NCBI GenBank assembly: GCA_946408295.1
Contig: CAMJRT010000048.1
Coordinates: forward strand, 1-7,937
Source: an uncultured Bacteroidales bacterium
Lineage (GTDB): Bacteria > Bacteroidota > Bacteroidia > Bacteroidales > UBA932
Reading direction: 5' to 3'
DNA: 7,937 nucleotides
The translations under genes were made by a program, and so were the position numbers. This document shows, one piece after another, positions 4,999 through 7,937 of the stretch. The notes beneath the pieces were generated by a model. It searched no databases. It was not told the origin of the DNA and saw only the letters and a list, made by a program, of their open reading frames with translations. Position 1 is the first letter of the stretch. The number at the start of each line of letters is the position of its first letter.

Positions 4999-7937
4999 TT
5001 ACCCCCGCAAAAGATGGTTGCGGTATTCGCGGGGCGTCACCTTGAATTTTTCTTTGAATTTGAGCGTGAAGAAGGACGGCGTGTTGAATCCCACGGTGTA
5101 GCCGATGTCGGAGATGGGCAGGGATTTGTCGCGGAGCATTTCGGAAGCCTTTTTCAAACGGACGTCCATCACATACTCGAGGGGCGTCATACCGGTCAGG
5201 GCCTTCATCTTGCGGAACAGGGAAGAGGGGCTGATGTGGACCAGTTCCGCCAGGTCTTCCACCTTGATTTCTTCCGCCAGATGGGCAAAAGTGTAATCTT
5301 GGATACTCCGCAGGAATTTCACGTCCAAAGAGGGGAGGGATACGTCCGTGGAGCGGGCATCGGGAGACGAGGTGAAGAAATCCCGCATGCGCTTGCGGTT
5401 CTCCAGCAGGCTGCTGACCGTGGTGACCAGCAGTTCGGGAGAGACCGGTTTTTCCAGCCACGCGTCGGCTCCCTGCTCCAGCCCTTCCAGATGGGAGGCC
5501 TCGCTCACGCGCGCCGTCAGCAGGATGACGGGGATATGGCAGGTGGACAGGGTGGTTTTGACCTTTTTGCACAATTCCAGCCCGTCCATTTTGGGCATCA
5601 TCACATCGGACACAATCAACTGCGGCATCTGTTCGGAATCAATCCGCGCCCAAGCCTCTTCTCCATCCTTTGCGCTGAGGACGTTGAAATGTTTTTGCAA
5701 CACCCGGCAAAGCACCCGGTTCATATCCGCATCGTCTTCCGCTACCAGGACGGTGTTCTCGAAAAGTTTCAAATCGGCCGTTTGCTGTGGCTCGTTCTCG
5801 GGGGCCAGGGGCAGGGTGAGGATGAAGCGGTTGGTGGACGCATCGCGGTCCATTTCCAGTTTTCCGTCCAGCAATTGGGCGAAAGCCCGGCTGGTAGGCA
5901 GGCCCAGTCCCGTGCCTTCCACAATCTTGTCCCGGCCGGACTCATAGCGCACGAAAGGCTCGAAAATGCCGTCCCGTTTGTCCAGTGGGATGACGGGACC
6001 ATCGTTCTCCACGCTCAGCAGTGCGCTTTTCCGCTGGCGGCGGAGCGAGAGGACGACTCGTGTGAAAGAATATTTCAAGGCATTGGAAAGCAAGTTGTCC
6101 AGAATACGGGCCAGCGCGTTCTGGTCCAGCAGGCAGATGATTTCTTCGGCGGGCAACTCCAGCGAGAGTTCTTTCTGCTGCTCGCGGAAGGAGGCGGCGA
6201 AACGGCTTTCCGCCTGCTTGACTTCGGCGCGCAGGTCGGCCGGTGCGGGGTGTACCGTATAAGAATAGTTCTCCAGTTTCTGAAAGTCCAGCAATTCGTT
6301 GACCATCACCGTCAGCCGCAGGCTGTTGCGCCGGATGATGTCCAGATTCTCCACCACATCCGGCTGGCTGCTTGCTCCCAGTCTTTCCCAAAGGGATTCC
6401 AGCGGCAGCAGAATCAAGGACAGCGGGGTGCGGATTTCGTGGGCCATACTGGAGAGAAACTGCATACGCGATTGGTAGGTCTTCTCCTCCTGCAATCGGG
6501 TCATGCTTTTCTTGACGCGGCGCTGGGTGGTATGCACCAGAATGAACATCAGGGCGCTCAAGACGACCAGGTAGGCCATCATCGCGGGGAGACTCAACAG
6601 GGGCGGCGGAGCGATGTGGATGGTCAGCGTCCGGGAGATGCTATCCTTTCCGGACGGACCCACGAGCCGGACCTCCAATCTATGCTTGCCTGCGCCGAGG
6701 GACTGCAGGTGGATGTTTCCGTCATAGGGGGGGGCATAATCTCCCTCGTCGTCCAGTCTCCAGAGCAGTTTGTAGGTTTTGAGCGCGCTGTAGTCCAGGC
6801 TGGCTACCTGCAAATGGAAACTGTTGTTCTTGTAAGGCAGCCGGAGTTCGTTGCTCTGCCCGTCCATCCGTTTCCCGGGAACGCTGAGCCCGGAAAATAC
6901 GATGACGGGCGGCACCGTCCGCTCCTGCATCAAATGCTCGGTATGCAGGGAGATGAACCCGTTCGCCGTCCCGGCGTACAAGGTCCCGTCCGAAGCGATA
7001 AAGTTGGAAGAATAATTGAAGTTCCCGCTGCGCAGGGCCTTCACGTCGAGCGACAGAAGGATGTCCAAGTTGTCCGGATGGCAGGCCAGCAGTTGCCAGG
7101 GCGTGGTCATCCAAAAGAGGCCTTGGGCATCCTGTGAAACTTTCAAGATGCGGTGGGGGAACTGCTCGTTCGGCCGCATATCTTCGAAACGGTCCGTGAC
7201 CGGGTCGTAGCGTGCCAGTCCCTGTCCGTCCGTCGCAACCCAGATACGGCCGTTCTTGTCTTCGAAAAGGTCGGTCAGCAGATACAGGTTGGGAATCGTG
7301 TATTTGAAGAGCCCTCTGGAGGAGTAGCGCCAGATTTCTCCGGGAATCGTCCCCACCCAAATCTGCCCGAAGCGGTCCCGCAGGATGCGTACCACTTGCT
7401 TCGACTCCAGTTCTATCTCGCCGATGAAGGCTCCCTGTTCCTCCCGGCCGGCGCAGAAGGATTCCTGGCATCCGATCCAGAGCCGGTTCCTGTCATCCCG
7501 GCAGAAGGTGTAGGCCATTTTGTGCCCGTCCATCAATACTTCGCTTTTTTGCCGCTGCAAATCGACCCGGTAGGTGGGCAGATCGTTGCTCAGGCTTCCC
7601 ACCCACAAATGTTCCTCTTCCGCCCATAGTCCCAGAATGTTCTTGGCGCCCCGCTGGGCAAAAGCGGGCGTTTCCAGTTTCTGCTTTCCGAGGTCCAGAC
7701 GCAACAGTCCGCGCGTGTCGGTTCCCACCCAGATGAAATGCTGCTGGTCTTCCGTGAATTCACGCACCTTGAAATCAGGCCCTCCGATGTCGTCTGCGCT
7801 CCAATTTTGCAATTGGGCGATGTTTTTCTCAAAGCGGGCGGCTCCTTCGAAATAGGAACCGGCCCACACGCCTCCGTACCGGTCTTCGCAGAGGCAGCGC
7901 GTACGCGTTTCCCGCAGGGAGTGATTGTGGGGCTTCT
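4999..7937 (-). CDS. Hybrid two-component system (HTCS) sensor kinase/AraC-type regulator (5' end beyond the right edge)
   Basis: One-protein sensor and transcription activator of a PUL. It is open to the right edge; 978 residues are visible, numbered here from the Lys codon at 7933-7935. The GTG at 7867-7869 is an internal Val inside a propeller motif (GGVWAGSYFEG), not a start. Domains in order: eight Reg_prop blade motifs (W-x-G type) at about residues 23, 67, 109, 151, 191, 230, 273 and 318; a Y_Y_Y immunoglobulin-like domain (about 342-442); one membrane helix (about 448-470); HisKA with phospho-acceptor His499 in HEIRTP; HATPase with N-box DNLLSNALKY, F-box IFEPF and G2 box GTGLGL; a receiver with acidic pocket EDD, phospho-acceptor Asp777 in SDVMMPKMDG, and conserved Thr and Lys; and a C-terminal AraC/HTH_18 domain (about 877-975, DIGYTVGF, KVTPREYR). 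All catalytic residues are intact. HTCS sensors usually carry 14 blades, so about six blades plus a signal peptide (roughly 300 residues) are probably missing. It lies 114 bp upstream of the susC-like gene on the same strand and is its likely activator. Confidence 0.96.
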   Translation of the reverse strand, partial: KPHNHSLRETRTRCLCEDRYGGVWAGSYFEGAARFEKNIAQLQNWSADDIGGPDFKVREFTEDQQHFIWVGTDTRGLLRLDLGKQKLETPAFAQRGAKNILGLWAEEEHLWVGSLSNDLPTYRVDLQRQKSEVLMDGHKMAYTFCRDDRNRLWIGCQESFCAGREEQGAFIGEIELESKQVVRILRDRFGQIWVGTIPGEIWRYSSRGLFKYTIPNLYLLTDLFEDKNGRIWVATDGQGLARYDPVTDRFEDMRPNEQFPHRILKVSQDAQGLFWMTTPWQLLACHPDNLDILLSLDVKALRSGNFNYSSNFIASDGTLYAGTANGFISLHTEHLMQERTVPPVIVFSGLSVPGKRMDGQSNELRLPYKNNSFHLQVASLDYSALKTYKLLWRLDDEGDYAPPYDGNIHLQSLGAGKHRLEVRLVGPSGKDSISRTLTIHIAPPPLLSLPAMMAYLVVLSALMFILVHTTQRRVKKSMTRLQEEKTYQSRMQFLSSMAHEIRTPLSLILLPLESLWERLGASSQPDVVENLDIIRRNSLRLTVMVNELLDFQKLENYSYTVHPAPADLRAEVKQAESRFAASFREQQKELSLELPAEEIICLLDQNALARILDNLLSNALKYSFTRVVLSLRRQRKSALLSVENDGPVIPLDKRDGIFEPFVRYESGRDKIVEGTGLGLPTSRAFAQLLDGKLEMDRDASTNRFILTLPLAPENEPQQTADLKLFENTVLVAEDDADMNRVLCRVLQKHFNVLSAKDGEEAWARIDSEQMPQLIVSDVMMPKMDGLELCKKVKTTLSTCHIPVILLTARVSEASHLEGLEQGADAWLEKPVSPELLVTTVSSLLENRKRMRDFFTSSPDARSTDVSLPSLDVKFLRSIQDYTFAHLAEEIKVEDLAELVHISPSSLFRKMKALTGMTPLEYVMDVRLKKASEMLRDKSLPISDIGYTVGFNTPSFFTLKFKEKFKVTPREYRNHLLRG
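6727..6734. repeat. Run of eight G/C in the HTCS coding sequence
   Basis: Eight consecutive G on the plus strand, read as eight C in the coding sense, encode the A-P-P of DYAPPYDG in the periplasmic Y_Y_Y domain. It is the longest homopolymer noticed in the window. The gene is in frame as written. Confidence 0.9.

Noticed and set aside
5982..6006. Degenerate kinase: the G1 box reads ENDGPVIP rather than DNGPGIP
   Set aside because: The N, F and G2 boxes and the phospho-acceptor His are intact, and NDGP-type G1 boxes are a tolerated variant in histidine kinases, so there is no reason to call it inactive.
4951..7137. Plus-strand open frame of 728 codons opposite the HTCS gene
   Set aside because: Same mirror-register effect. 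It starts in the intergenic region, its translation is low-complexity and Gln/Gly/Val-rich with no domain, and the minus strand has all kinase, receiver and HTH motifs.
7867..7869. GTG as the start codon of the HTCS gene
   Set aside because: The frame stays open upstream to the window edge and reads ...RCLCEDRYGG before this Val, completing a Reg_prop blade. The codon is internal and the true start is outside the window.

Overview
The window is part of a Bacteroidota polysaccharide utilisation locus (PUL) read entirely on the minus strand. The phylum call rests on three things: an adjacent SusC/SusD-type pair, a hybrid two-component system (HTCS) regulator, which is typical of this phylum, and a perfect Bacteroidota-type -7 promoter box (TAnnTTTG) before the susC-like gene. 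The coding sequence is visibly G+C-rich and strongly avoids A/T-ending codons. This suggests a G+C-rich member of Bacteroidales or a relative rather than a low-G+C Bacteroides, but genus cannot be fixed from this window.

Layout in transcription order (right to left). An HTCS sensor/regulator enters from the right edge with its N-terminus missing and stops at 4999. A 114-bp AT-rich intergenic region (4885-4998) follows. It holds a perfect 7-bp inverted repeat with arms 26 bp apart, the -7 box directly abutting it, and a small hairpin in the predicted 5' leader. Next is a complete susC-like TonB-dependent transporter (1633-4884), then, after 5 bp, a susD-like lipoprotein gene (from 1627) that runs off the left edge without a stop. 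There is no gene-free stretch longer than about 115 bp. No RNA gene, CRISPR array, insertion sequence or attachment site was seen.

How the parts work together, from family knowledge: the HTCS periplasmic two-propeller domain binds an oligosaccharide. The signal passes through one membrane helix to the kinase, then to the fused receiver and the AraC-type DNA-binding domain, which activates the susC/susD operon. SusD captures glycan at the cell surface as a lid over the SusC barrel, which imports it using TonB energy. No glycoside hydrolase, lyase or sulfatase lies in the window, so the substrate cannot be named. The most useful observations outside the genes are the candidate operator and promoter architecture at 4902-4980 and a run of eight C residues inside the sensor coding sequence. 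The three large plus-strand open frames are antisense shadows of these genes. I found no clearly new type of system here.
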